A DNA stretch of 64,000 nucleotides from Lachnospiraceae bacterium (lineage in GTDB: Bacteria; Bacillota; Clostridia; Lachnospirales; Lachnospiraceae). The stretch covers positions 30,596 to 94,595 of the forward strand of contig JABZIZ010000011.1 of assembly GCA_015258065.1 (NCBI GenBank), read 5' to 3'. Below, piece after piece: positions 15,374-24,151 of the stretch; within the stretch, counting starts at the first letter, position 1, and every line of letters starts with the position of its first letter. The translations under genes were made by a program, and so were the position numbers. Below the pieces are notes generated by a model, which searched no databases, was not told the origin of the DNA, and saw only the letters and a program-made list of their open reading frames with translations.

Positions 15374-17197
15374 ATGTCACTGAATAAAGAAGATTTTTTA
15401 GCGGTATATCGTCATTCCATGTCGCATATTCTGGCGAAGGCGGTCATTGAGATTTTCGGCAAAGAAAATGTGCAATATGCGATAGGACCTCAGATTGCAG
15501 ACGGTTTCTATTATGATTTCATCCTGCCTCGTCCGGTAAACAAAGATGATTTTGCCGTGATTGAAAGCAAGATGCGTGAGATTCTAAAGCGCAAAGAAGA
15601 TTGGACCAGGAAGGAAGTTTCCAGAAAAGACGCGCTGGAGCTGTTCAAAAATCAGAAATTCAAAACCGAAGTGATTCAGGATCTTCCGGAAGATGCGACC
15701 ATCACGGTTTATCAAACAGGAAATGATTATGTCGATCTGTGCAAGGGGCCTCACGTCGAGAATTCACAGGAACTTTTAGGGGTTGCTTTTCAGATTCGGT
15801 CGGTGTCCGGCTCTTACTGGAGAGGAGATGAGCACAGGGAGCAGTTGCAGCGCATCTATTGCTATGCCTTTCCGACCAAGGAGGAACTGAAGGCGCATGT
15901 GGCGCTGATTAAAGAGGCACAGGAGAGGGATCACCGTAAGATCGGGCAACAGCTGGAGCTCTTTATGTTTGATGAGACCGCCCCCGGTATGCCATACTGG
16001 CTGCCCCGTGGATGGAAGCTGTACAATGCGCTCATGGACTTCTCCAGAGAACAGCAGGAGATTTTCGGATATTCGGAAATTTCGGCGCCTCTGATTAACA
16101 ATCGCAAGCTGTGGCTGGTTTCCGGTCACTGGGCGCATTATAAGAACAACATGTTTATCGTGCCGGATCTGGAAACCGATGAAGAAGGGAATTTCATCGA
16201 AGCGAAGATCGAGGCGAGCGAGGAGAATGCCGATATTTATGCCGCCAAGCCGATGAACTGTCCGAATGCGATGATGACTTATAAGCGCAAACCTCGCTCT
16301 TATAAGGATCTTCCGATCCGTTACAGCGAATATGATGTCCTTCACCGCAAAGAGAAGTCCGGTCAGATGTCGGGTCTGCTTCGGGTACAGGCTTTCAGGC
16401 AGGACGATGACCATACCTTTGTCATGGAAAGTCAGATTGAGGAGGAAATCGCCAGAATCTTTGAACTGGCAGACCGCATTTATTCTACCCTTGGCGTGAC
16501 CTACCGTGCAGAGCTTTCTACCAGACCGGATGACTTTATGGGAGATATCAAGGTTTGGGACCGCGCTGAAGCGGCTCTCAAGCGGATCCTGGATCACAAA
16601 TACGGCGAAGGCGGTTATGAGATCAATGAAGGGGACGGTGCGTTTTACGGTCCGAAAATTGATTTGCAGATGAAGGATGCGCTCGGTAGAGAATGGCAGG
16701 TCGGGACCTTCCAGTTAGACTTCCAGTTGCCGCATAATTTTGAACTGAAATATACGGCGGCAGACGGGAGTCAACAGGAACCGGTGGTCATTCACCGCGC
16801 CATTTACGGTTCTTTCGAACGCTTTATCGGTGTGTTAATCGAGAACTTTAAGGGCGTGTTCCCGTTCTGGATGTCTCCTTATCAGGTGGGAATTGTGCCG
16901 ATCCGTACAGAACACAATGATTATGCAAGGAAGGTGGCGGAAAAGCTGGCGGCCAGCCATGTGCGCTTCGAAGCGGATTATTCGGATAACAATATGAAGG
17001 AAAAGATCAAGAAGTTTAAGAACTTTAAAGATCCGTATATTGTAGTTCTGGGAGATCGGGAAGCGGCGGAGAACACGGTTTCGATCAACGTCAGAGGTTC
17101 GAATAAACAGATTCAAAATGTGCCGCTGGATCGTTTTGCAGAGGTGTGCAGAGCGTTAAATGCGGAGAGATCACTGGAACTGACAGAAGAGTTCTGA
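15374..17197 (+). CDS. thrS: Threonyl-tRNA synthetase lacking the TGS domain
   Basis: 607 aa from ATG 15374 (AAGAAGGA upstream). It charges tRNA-Thr. The editing domain starts almost at once (HSMSHILAKAVIEIFG), so the N-terminal TGS domain of about 60 residues found in most bacterial ThrRS is absent. The class II core is complete: AAKPMNCPNAMM with the zinc Cys, YDVLHRKEKSGQMSGLLRVQAFRQDDDH (motif 2 region), GDGAFYGPKIDL, HRAIYGSFERFIGVLIENF (motif 3), and a C-terminal anticodon-binding domain. The leader is occupied by the SEC-C gene and I see no T-box. Confidence 0.96.
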   Translation: MSLNKEDFLAVYRHSMSHILAKAVIEIFGKENVQYAIGPQIADGFYYDFILPRPVNKDDFAVIESKMREILKRKEDWTRKEVSRKDALELFKNQKFKTEVIQDLPEDATITVYQTGNDYVDLCKGPHVENSQELLGVAFQIRSVSGSYWRGDEHREQLQRIYCYAFPTKEELKAHVALIKEAQERDHRKIGQQLELFMFDETAPGMPYWLPRGWKLYNALMDFSREQQEIFGYSEISAPLINNRKLWLVSGHWAHYKNNMFIVPDLETDEEGNFIEAKIEASEENADIYAAKPMNCPNAMMTYKRKPRSYKDLPIRYSEYDVLHRKEKSGQMSGLLRVQAFRQDDDHTFVMESQIEEEIARIFELADRIYSTLGVTYRAELSTRPDDFMGDIKVWDRAEAALKRILDHKYGEGGYEINEGDGAFYGPKIDLQMKDALGREWQVGTFQLDFQLPHNFELKYTAADGSQQEPVVIHRAIYGSFERFIGVLIENFKGVFPFWMSPYQVGIVPIRTEHNDYARKVAEKLAASHVRFEADYSDNNMKEKIKKFKNFKDPYIVVLGDREAAENTVSINVRGSNKQIQNVPLDRFAEVCRALNAERSLELTEEF

Positions 17198-17227
17198 GAA
17201 GCCAAATTGAATTCATTCTAAAATAGT

Positions 17228-17271
17228 ACCCCCTCTCGGAAAGATATGGACGCCGAAGAGGGGGTGTTTTG
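17228..17271 (+). terminator. Terminator of SEC-C/thrS
   Basis: Stem ACCCCCTC (17228-17235) with GAGGGGGT (17258-17265) plus an inner TCGG/CCGA pair, followed by GTTTTGT, 31 bp after the thrS stop. Confidence 0.85.
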
Positions 17272-17302
17272 TATGGTTTTACGATCGGATCTATTTTGCG
17301 AT

Positions 17303-17392
17303 CGGATGCGCTTTCCTTTCGGATGCGTTGCTTTCGGATGCGTTTTCCTTTCGGATGTGTTTTGCTTTCGAATGTGCTTTACTTTCGGATGC
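17303..17392. repeat. 17-bp tandem repeat, about six copies
   Basis: Units CGGATGCGNTTTCCTTT start at 17303, 17320, 17335, 17352, 17369 and 17386 (one copy is 15 bp). The array lies between the thrS terminator and the flavodoxin gene and includes the last codons and stop of the flavodoxin, so repeat expansion may have set that protein's C-terminus. Confidence 0.85.
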
Positions 17393-17906
17393 CGATCCGG
17401 TGAAAGACCTCGTCCACAAAAATATTGGCTCTCAAGAGATCCTGGTTGTCCGGGTGAGTGGAGGAGGCTTCGTATTCCTGCATCATCTTTTCCCAGGTGG
17501 CTGCCTTTTCGCCTCGGAAACGGTCGTAACTTTGTCGGATTTCGGGAGACATTTTGCCACGACAGAAATAAGCGCCCATATAGCGGTTGTCCGAAGGAAG
17601 AAAGGCCAGAATCTGATTTTCCAGCAATTTGTGGTAGGCGGGAGAATCTCCCATTCCGCAGGTGCCGAATAAGGCCACGGTCTTCCCGTGGAGAGACAGC
17701 AGAAGATCCATAATCTCGATGGAACAGCTGGAGTGATTGACCCAAAAACCGATGAAATAAATATCTCCATCACTTTGACCGTTCCAGTTCCGGATCTGCA
17801 AAAGCTCCTTCTCTTCGCTATGAATCGCAGAGTAGATCTCTTTTGCCACACGTTCCGTATTTCCTGTTTCACTTGCATAGACGACCAGATATTTGTGTTT
17901 GCTCAT
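17379..17906 (-). CDS. Flavodoxin-family protein
   Basis: 175 aa. The N-terminal VVYASETGNTERVAKEIYSAI is the FMN phosphate-binding loop of flavodoxins. IYFIGFWVNHSSCSIEIMDLL and VALFGTCGMGDSPAYHKLLEN match the other flavin-contacting loops. It probably carries electrons at low potential for an unidentified reductase or acts in protoporphyrin or bilin chemistry; there is no partner gene nearby. The ATG at 17906 has no clear ribosome site. The last codons run into a 17-bp tandem repeat. Confidence 0.88.
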   Translation of the reverse strand: MSKHKYLVVYASETGNTERVAKEIYSAIHSEEKELLQIRNWNGQSDGDIYFIGFWVNHSSCSIEIMDLLLSLHGKTVALFGTCGMGDSPAYHKLLENQILAFLPSDNRYMGAYFCRGKMSPEIRQSYDRFRGEKAATWEKMMQEYEASSTHPDNQDLLRANIFVDEVFHRIGIRK

Positions 17907-18000
17907 ACTTTTTTACAGTGATGAATGAATGACGGTTTCGTGCAGCGGTTAAGGCGGACAGAGGCGGATTCCGGCCTGCGTGGATGGGAATGGGTAGTGG

Positions 18001-18675
18001 TTAGCAGCATAAAATGAAAGGTACCAGACCGCCCGCGGATCCTCCAAGGAAGTTGCAGCACAGGCTTCCCATACAGCAAAGGGAGCAAAGCCTGGACATT
18101 TCAGGCGGTACATTCATTTGAAAGGGAGATCCGTAAAAAGTCTGTTGTGCATCGTACCAGGAAGTGCCGGACTGCAGCTGCAAAAGCAGCTGACGGTAGT
18201 TGGCATTGGAAGGATCCAGGTTGACGGCGCGTTGTGCATCTTCCGTGGCACTCACGTGGTTCCCCAAACCTGCATTTGCAATGGCGCTATAGTAATACCA
18301 CCTGGCAGAGCGACCGGAAAGAGAGTCCAGTACATGCCGCGCTTCGGCAAAGTGCATGCTTTGAATATAATTGACCACGGCACGAAGCCGCACGGATTCT
18401 TCGTCATCACCGTCCTCTTCCTGCCTGTGATCGCTTTGAAACGGGCCAAAGCCGTCAAAAGGAGAACGGTAGGCACTGCCTCCCCTTTCTCGTTCCTCCA
18501 TAATCTGATTGTAAGCCTGTGTGATTCTTTTAAACATCTCTTCTGCCTGGTCTTTTCTTGGGTTGTTGATGTTGGCATCGGGATGATATTTTCTGGATAA
18601 TTTGCGGTAGGCTTTTTTGATTTCTTCATCGGATGCATCTTTCGATACACCTAAAAGCTGGTAAGGGTCGGTCAT
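18001..18675 (-). CDS. J-domain protein with TPR-like middle and Cys-rich hydrophobic tail
   Basis: 224 aa. The N-terminal J domain (1-65) has the HPD motif in KLSRKYHPDANI, so it should stimulate an Hsp70 (DnaK) ATPase. Residues about 95-170 form helical TPR-like repeats (VVNYIQSMHFAEARHVL, WYYYSAIANAGLGNHVSATEDAQRAVNLDPSN). The tail (about 195-224) is hydrophobic with seven Cys (CSLCCMGSLCC, FILCC), perhaps a membrane or metal contact. Its ATG overlaps the stop of the DUF5685 gene (ATGA), so the two proteins are made together. Clients unknown. Confidence 0.88.
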   Translation of the reverse strand: MTDPYQLLGVSKDASDEEIKKAYRKLSRKYHPDANINNPRKDQAEEMFKRITQAYNQIMEERERGGSAYRSPFDGFGPFQSDHRQEEDGDDEESVRLRAVVNYIQSMHFAEARHVLDSLSGRSARWYYYSAIANAGLGNHVSATEDAQRAVNLDPSNANYRQLLLQLQSGTSWYDAQQTFYGSPFQMNVPPEMSRLCSLCCMGSLCCNFLGGSAGGLVPFILCC

Positions 18676-19553
18676 TGTTTTGCTCTGCTCATTTCTCTTT
18701 CTTCTACGGGGCGGTTCGCCATCCTTTTTTGCAATTTCTGATCCGCACGCAGATAGCCGTTGAAAATACCTGCGTAAAGGATGTTACGGAGAATGGAGAC
18801 ATCCTTCAGAAGAGGAAGCTTTTCAAAAGATTTCGTACATTCTCCTGCCGTCTGATACAGGAGTTCTTTCATGGTTTGGCTGAAATGAATGGGATCCTTT
18901 TCCCATAAAGAAATCAGCGGGTTATAATTCTTTTTTTGGAGATCGAGGTGCAAATCATCGAAGGCATCCGTGAGATAAATGAATTTTCCCAGGAAAAAAC
19001 CGATGCGAAAAAGCACATCGGACCATTCATCCTTCCGGTAAACGAACAAAGCGCCCATGATCTCTCCGAATCGGTTGGCGACCGGTTCGGGGCTGTCACA
19101 GTGGTCTGCTTCTAAAGCGTGGATGCTTTGCAACTGACGGGTAAGATGCGCCGTCTTTTCGGGATATTTCCTCACCAGTCTTTGGTAATTTTTTCTCAAA
19201 CAGGCAAGAGTGAGAAGAGCGGAAGGTTTATGTTCATCCTGCCAGTCGTCCAGAGCCTTATGATAAGCCAATAGAAGATTGATGTCGGCGGCATAGGCGC
19301 TGAATTGATTGCGGATTCTGGCTCTTTTGACAAAGGGATGGGATAGGCATCTGCCGTAGCATACCTGTTCTTCCGGCTCATAAAGAGAAGTGAGCAGAAG
19401 CGCAAGAAAAGTGAGGTCATAGCTGAGTGTCCATTCTCCGCTGAGACCGTAGCCCTCTTTGAGATCCCTGCACAGCCCACAATAATAAGCTCTATAACGT
19501 TCGAACTCACGAAATTTGAGTTCTGGCTGATAAACCTGAATATAGCCGAACAT
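18672..19553 (-). CDS. DUF5685 family protein
   Basis: 293 aa from ATG 19553, which begins MFGYIQVYQPELKFREFERY as family members do. Notable are four cysteines in the N-terminal third (Cys25 and Cys28 in YYCGLCRDL, Cys65 and Cys69 in VCYGRC) and two Asp-rich motifs in helical context, LDDWQDE (101-107) and DAFDDLHLD (196-204). The spacing and setting of the Asp motifs recall the metal-binding motifs of isoprenoid synthase folds; that likeness is my inference, not an established family fact. It is the middle gene of a three-gene operon: 2 bp after a zinc-ribbon membrane protein, overlapping a J-domain protein. Confidence 0.85.
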   Translation of the reverse strand: MFGYIQVYQPELKFREFERYRAYYCGLCRDLKEGYGLSGEWTLSYDLTFLALLLTSLYEPEEQVCYGRCLSHPFVKRARIRNQFSAYAADINLLLAYHKALDDWQDEHKPSALLTLACLRKNYQRLVRKYPEKTAHLTRQLQSIHALEADHCDSPEPVANRFGEIMGALFVYRKDEWSDVLFRIGFFLGKFIYLTDAFDDLHLDLQKKNYNPLISLWEKDPIHFSQTMKELLYQTAGECTKSFEKLPLLKDVSILRNILYAGIFNGYLRADQKLQKRMANRPVEEREMSRAKQ

Positions 19554-19555
19554 GC

Positions 19556-19990
19556 TTAAGAAACTTTGCGGAATTCCTTCTGGCACTTAGGACATCGGAT
19601 CACAATGTTGCCTTTGCCACGCGGAATTCGAATCTTCTGCCCGCAAGAGGGACATTTGTAAATATGATAGTGTCTCAGCTGCGCACCGTGTGTCTGTGCG
19701 TGCTTGACGCTTCCACCAATACGGGATAAGAAGCTTCTTACTTTTCCGGCATATTGCACATAGACCTCGTTTTCGTGATAACGCCTGGGAATGTTTCTGG
19801 AAAACAACCGAAAATAAAGGATAAAAAAGAGAAAAAGAGAAACGGTAACGAAAGTGCGTGACGGCCAGAAGATGGAAATGGTTAATAGAACAAACCAAAA
19901 TCCCATCAAAAATTTGGTCAGGCGGTCAATTCCGTAAGATCCATACCGTCCCTGCATAAATCTCGAAATATAATCCCTAAAAGTCCCCAT
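19556..19990 (-). CDS. Membrane protein with C-terminal zinc ribbon
   Basis: 144 aa. Two membrane helices lie at about 26-60 (LTKFLMGFWFVLLTISIFWP, TVSLFLFFILYFRLF), followed by a basic linker and a C-terminal zinc ribbon, CPSCGQKIRIPRGKGNIVIRCPKC. First gene of the operon with DUF5685 and the J-domain protein; GAGAGGG lies just before the ATG. The ribbon probably faces the cytoplasm and could recruit the next two proteins to the membrane. Function unknown. Confidence 0.82.
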   Translation of the reverse strand: MGTFRDYISRFMQGRYGSYGIDRLTKFLMGFWFVLLTISIFWPSRTFVTVSLFLFFILYFRLFSRNIPRRYHENEVYVQYAGKVRSFLSRIGGSVKHAQTHGAQLRHYHIYKCPSCGQKIRIPRGKGNIVIRCPKCQKEFRKVS

Positions 19991-20288
19991 AGAATACCCT
20001 CTCTGTCCACCTTCTACATAGTGACCTGATAGTAAAAAGTCTAATCGGGTACAATGGGTATTGCAATGAATCGTGAATAAAGTTATCTAAAAAATGCTTA
20101 AAAGAATACGGAAAATTAAACGTTTATTCATCAAATTGTACAGGAACAGGGTTATCCGACGAAAGCAAAAAAGCGCTTAGACAGGACAGTGTAGTGTAAA
20201 ACGCCTCGTCCGCCACGGACACATTCATCATGGATCTATCCACTTCCGGCTTGTCTTAGAGCAAGCGGACGTTGTAAAATAAAAAAAC
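19991..20288. other. Divergent intergenic region
   Basis: About 300 bp between divergent operons, A+T-rich near 20090-20150. It must hold both promoters, but I cannot pick convincing -35/-10 pairs. A small hairpin (GCTTG-TCTTAGA-GCAAGC) lies near 20252-20270. No gene seen. Confidence 0.4.
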
Positions 20289-21701
20289 ATGATAAAAGAC
20301 AACCAACGCTATCTGAATATTCTTCAGGTTTTTCTCGATCTTGTCCTCGTGGCGCTGATGTATATGCTGGCGTGGTATCTGCGTTTCGAGTCGAGCCTGA
20401 AACGGTTCTATCCCCCCATTGGACATGCGCTGCCGATGGAGTACTATTTCGATGCGCTGATTTATTTAATACCGATCTATCTGATCCTGAATATCATTTA
20501 CGGCCTGTACAAGCCAAGGCGCGCGACTCGTTTCCACTACGAATTTGCCAGCATCCTGAAAGTCAATATTTTCGGGCTGATCAGTATTTTTGTCGTGCTT
20601 TTCTTTTTCAAGCAGACGCATTTTTCGCGGGCCATGATCCTGATCTTCTTCGTGCTGAACACGGTCTCCTCCGCAGTGGCGAGGTCCCTTCTGCGGCGGT
20701 TTCTGCGCTTTGTGAGAAAGAGGGGCTACAATTTAAAGCATGTTCTGCTGATCGGGTATTCGCGCTCGGCGGAGGCTTATATCCGAAGGGTGAGCGAAAA
20801 CCCGGAATGGGGTTATGTCATCAATGGGATTTTGGACGACCATGTGCCGATCGGTACCAAGTACCGGGGGGTGAAGGTAGTAGGCGTCATTGACGATTTG
20901 CAAAAGCAGTTGGAGCAGAACCAATATGATGAGATTACGATCACACTTTCGCTGGACCATTACGACCGTTTGGAAGAGCTGGTTGCCCTGTGTGAGAAGT
21001 CGGGGGTGCATACGAAATTTGTACCGGATTACACCTCGCTTTTTCCCAGCAATCCGTATACGGAGGATATTCAGGGGCTACCGGTCATCAATATACGTTA
21101 CGTTCCCTTGACCATCATCGGAAACCGCTTGTTGAAGCGGGCAACGGATATTGCGGGAAGCCTGTTTGCCATCCTTCTCTTTTCTCCCATCATGTTGATC
21201 GCTTTTTTGACCGTGAAACTGACCAGCAGGGGAGGAGCTATTTTCAAGCAGGAGAGAATCGGTCTGCACGGCAAGCCTTTCATGATGTACAAATTTCGAA
21301 CCATGGCGGTGCAGAGTGAAAAGGAAGAGAAGAAGGGGTGGACCACTCGAAACGATCCGAGGGTTACTCCCGTCGGGCACTTCCTGAGGAAGACCAGCAT
21401 AGACGAGATGCCGCAGTTTTTTAACGTTCTGATGGGAAAAATGAGTCTGGTGGGACCTAGGCCGGAGCGACCGCAGTTTGTAGAAAAGTTTAAGGAAGAG
21501 ATTCCCAGGTACATGGTGAAGCATCAGGTAAGACCCGGAATCACCGGCTGGGCACAGGTGAACGGTTACAGAGGAGATACCTCCATCCGGAAGCGGATTG
21601 AATATGACATTTACTACATTGAAAACTGGACCTATGGATTTGATATACGGATCTTAATCGGAACGGTTTTTCACGGCTTTCGGAATAAAAATGCTTACTG
21701 A
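20289..21701 (+). CDS. Polyprenyl-phosphate sugar phosphotransferase (WcaJ/CpsE type)
   Basis: 470 aa. Four N-terminal membrane helices (about 10-125), a CoA-binding-like middle domain (LKHVLLIGYSRSAEAYIRRV), a further helix near 290 (ATDIAGSLFAILLFSPIMLIAFL) and the C-terminal bacterial sugar-transferase domain: KFRTM, RKTSIDEMPQFFNV, MSLVGPRPERPQF, VRPGITGWAQVNGYRGDT. It starts exopolysaccharide or capsule repeat units by moving a sugar-1-phosphate (often glucose or galactose) onto undecaprenyl phosphate. First gene of the envelope cluster. The ATG has a poor ribosome site (AAAATAAAAAAAC), unusual in this window. Confidence 0.93.
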   Translation: MIKDNQRYLNILQVFLDLVLVALMYMLAWYLRFESSLKRFYPPIGHALPMEYYFDALIYLIPIYLILNIIYGLYKPRRATRFHYEFASILKVNIFGLISIFVVLFFFKQTHFSRAMILIFFVLNTVSSAVARSLLRRFLRFVRKRGYNLKHVLLIGYSRSAEAYIRRVSENPEWGYVINGILDDHVPIGTKYRGVKVVGVIDDLQKQLEQNQYDEITITLSLDHYDRLEELVALCEKSGVHTKFVPDYTSLFPSNPYTEDIQGLPVINIRYVPLTIIGNRLLKRATDIAGSLFAILLFSPIMLIAFLTVKLTSRGGAIFKQERIGLHGKPFMMYKFRTMAVQSEKEEKKGWTTRNDPRVTPVGHFLRKTSIDEMPQFFNVLMGKMSLVGPRPERPQFVEKFKEEIPRYMVKHQVRPGITGWAQVNGYRGDTSIRKRIEYDIYYIENWTYGFDIRILIGTVFHGFRNKNAY

Positions 21702-21730
21702 GCGCGCGGTCTTCGGACGGCGCTTTTTTC
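21701..21730 (+). terminator. Terminator after the sugar transferase gene
   Basis: AGCGC...GGTC-TTCG-GAC...GCGCT stem with a two-base bulge, then TTTTTTCTT. Confidence 0.75.
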
Positions 21731-21809
21731 TTGTAATATGCCCTTGTTTATGGCATGATAGGTGGCAGGGGTTTTAGGAAAAATACAAGGAGAAAAGGAT
21801 AGGGGATTG

Positions 21810-23135
21810 ATGGACACAAGAAATCATGGCACGACAAGGGGCAGGAAACCTTCTGCTTCAAGGAAGAGTGCGGGCAGAAACATGCGCAGCAAAGAGTATG
21901 ATTATGATCCTTATGAGGAGGATTATGGAAGAACCGGGAAAAAATCCTCTTCCTCATATAGAAGAGATGGCGATTACGACGATTATGAGGATGAGGTAGA
22001 TGACCGCTACGAAGACAGAAGGAGGAGCAGGAGAAGAGCGGCGCCTTCCAAAAGAAGGAGCAGCAGGAGAAAGCGCAGAACGAGGAGCTTGATTCTGCTT
22101 GCGGTGGAGCTCGTGGTTGCCGTTGTGCTGGTCTTTGTGCTCCGCGGTTTCCTGACAGCCACCAAGGTCGGCAAGGTCAAACTGAACGAAGCGGAAATTA
22201 AGAGCAATATGAATGAAGGAGTCGTGACCAATTCCGAACTGGATGGGTATCGGAACATAGCGCTCTTCGGGGTAGACTCTACAAAGGGAGCTCTGAACAA
22301 GGCGACACGCAGCGACTCGATCATCATTGCTTCGATCAAAGAAGATACCGGTGACGTTAAGCTTTGTTCCGTCTACCGGGATACCTATTTGGATATCGGA
22401 GACGGTATTTACGGCAAATGCAACGGGGCCTATGCCAAGGGGGGACCGACACAGGCCATCAATATGTTAAATCGTAGTCTGGATTTGAATATTACCGATT
22501 TTATCACGATCGGGTTCGGCGGTCTGACGAAGGCCATTGATTCCCTTGGAGGAATCACGCTCAACATTCCGCAGAACATGATTACCGCTCTGAATAATTA
22601 TCAGATCAGTATGGTCGGGAAGACGGACGACGGGATCCATTATACAGCGCAGTCCGGAAAGGATTATAAGCCAATTACGCAGGCGGGAGAACAGCTGGTC
22701 AACGGACTGCAGGCGACAGCCTACTGTCGTGTAAGGTATATTGAAGGGAATGATTTTGCCAGGGCCCAGCACCAGCGGGAAGTGATTATGAAGACGCTGG
22801 AAAAGGCCAAAAGCGCAAACCCTGCAAAGCTGGAAGCGATTGCGAATGATGTCTTTGGGCAGACCTACACTTCACTGGACATCAAGGAGATTCTGCAAAT
22901 TCTCTCCCATATCGGCAATTATCAAATCGTGGATCAAACGGGATTTCCGAATCAGGAGCAGTTAAAGGTAGGAAATATCGGAAAAGCGGGAAGCTGTGTC
23001 GTACCGACCGATTTGGCATCCAATGTTTCCTGGGTGCACCAATTCCTGTTCGGAACGGAGAATTACCAGGTTTCCGAAGAAATTCGAAAAGTCAGCGAAC
23101 AGATAACAGGCAGAACGGCAAAATATCTCAGATAG
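21810..23135 (+). CDS. LytR-CpsA-Psr (LCP) family ligase
   Basis: 441 aa from ATG 21810 (AGGGG just upstream; a GTG at 21762 lacks a site). A long basic and acidic, Tyr/Asp/Arg-rich cytoplasmic head (about 1-90) precedes one membrane helix (LILLAVELVVAVVLVFVL) and the outside LCP domain: NIALFGVDST, RSDSIIIASI and VYRDTYLDI, carrying the conserved Arg and Asp residues, and later YCRVRYIEGNDFARAQHQR. LCP enzymes attach teichoic acids or capsule from the lipid carrier to peptidoglycan. It follows the initiating sugar transferase and precedes a glycosyltransferase. The unusually long charged head may mediate regulation. Confidence 0.92.
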   Translation: MDTRNHGTTRGRKPSASRKSAGRNMRSKEYDYDPYEEDYGRTGKKSSSSYRRDGDYDDYEDEVDDRYEDRRRSRRRAAPSKRRSSRRKRRTRSLILLAVELVVAVVLVFVLRGFLTATKVGKVKLNEAEIKSNMNEGVVTNSELDGYRNIALFGVDSTKGALNKATRSDSIIIASIKEDTGDVKLCSVYRDTYLDIGDGIYGKCNGAYAKGGPTQAINMLNRSLDLNITDFITIGFGGLTKAIDSLGGITLNIPQNMITALNNYQISMVGKTDDGIHYTAQSGKDYKPITQAGEQLVNGLQATAYCRVRYIEGNDFARAQHQREVIMKTLEKAKSANPAKLEAIANDVFGQTYTSLDIKEILQILSHIGNYQIVDQTGFPNQEQLKVGNIGKAGSCVVPTDLASNVSWVHQFLFGTENYQVSEEIRKVSEQITGRTAKYLR

Positions 23136-23146
23136 GATCGTAGGCA

Positions 23147-24133
23147 TTGAGTTCTTATGATGTGGTCATACCAATTTATCATCCGGTCAAATTTGAATTT
23201 GTAAGGCAGATGCAGATGCTCCTTGGACAGAGTCACCTCCCGGGAAAGATCATCCTGATGCTGACAAAGGAGGCATCGGGGGTTGATGAGAAGGAACTCT
23301 ATGCCTGGGCAAGAGAGGCGGAGGAAGACAGGGGACTTTCTCCGGAGACAGTACCGGAGGTGGAAGTACATTCTCTCTTAAAGACGGACTTTGATCACGC
23401 AGGTACGAGAAATGCGGGAGCTTCTTTCGCCGGAGCACAGACGGACTTCTTGCTTTTTTTGACACAGGACGCCAGACCGCTCACAGAGAACCTGGCCGGT
23501 AAGATGAAGGAAGTCTTTGAAAGAGAGCCGAGAGTAGCAGTGGTCTATGCAAAGCAGGTGGCGGGAGAAAATGCACCGGAGGCAGAAAAGATTTCCCGTG
23601 CGTTCAATTATGCAGACAGACCGCTTCTCAAGGGAAAAGAGGATGAAGAGCGACTGGGAATCAAAACCTATTTCTGCTCCAATGCCTGCGCCATGTACCG
23701 TCTGTCCGTTTTTCATCATCTGAACGGCTTTGAGGCGCCTGCTATTTTTAATGAGGATATGGTTTATGCACACAAGGCGGTGCAGGCGGGATACTGGATT
23801 GCCTATGAGCCGGAAGCGAAGGTAGAGCATTCGCATCGTTATACGAGTGAGGAACAGTTCAGACGCAATTTCGACAACGGCGTTTCGCAGGCCATGCATC
23901 CAGAGGTTTTTCAAGGCCTTTCTTCCGAAAAAGAGGGAAAAAAGCTGTTAAAGCAGACCGTTCATGAGTTGGCGGGAGCGGGAAAATGGCAGCAGATTCC
24001 GCCTTTTTTCTGGCAGTGCGTGTGCCGGTATGCGGGTTTTTTTCTTGGGAGGCATTATAGGCTCCTGCCGCAGTTTTTAGTGAAGAGATGTGCGATGAAT
24101 GTGGCCTTTTTTCAGAAACGACATTCGCAATAG
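23147..24133 (+). CDS. Family 2 glycosyltransferase
   Basis: 328 aa, TTG start at 23147, 11 bp after the LCP stop. GT-A fold: N-terminal VVIPIYHP, sugar-nucleotide region FDHAGTRNAGASFAGAQTDFLLFLTQDARP (the QDA taking the DxD role), and FNEDMVYAHKAVQAGYWIAYEPEAKVEHSHRYT with the catalytic ED. It is similar to rhamnosyltransferase-like GT2 proteins that add sugars to exopolysaccharide. A basic C-terminal helical region may associate with the membrane. Donor and acceptor cannot be told. Confidence 0.88.
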   Translation: MSSYDVVIPIYHPVKFEFVRQMQMLLGQSHLPGKIILMLTKEASGVDEKELYAWAREAEEDRGLSPETVPEVEVHSLLKTDFDHAGTRNAGASFAGAQTDFLLFLTQDARPLTENLAGKMKEVFEREPRVAVVYAKQVAGENAPEAEKISRAFNYADRPLLKGKEDEERLGIKTYFCSNACAMYRLSVFHHLNGFEAPAIFNEDMVYAHKAVQAGYWIAYEPEAKVEHSHRYTSEEQFRRNFDNGVSQAMHPEVFQGLSSEKEGKKLLKQTVHELAGAGKWQQIPPFFWQCVCRYAGFFLGRHYRLLPQFLVKRCAMNVAFFQKRHSQ

Positions 24134-24151
24134 AAGGGGAAGGACAGGACA

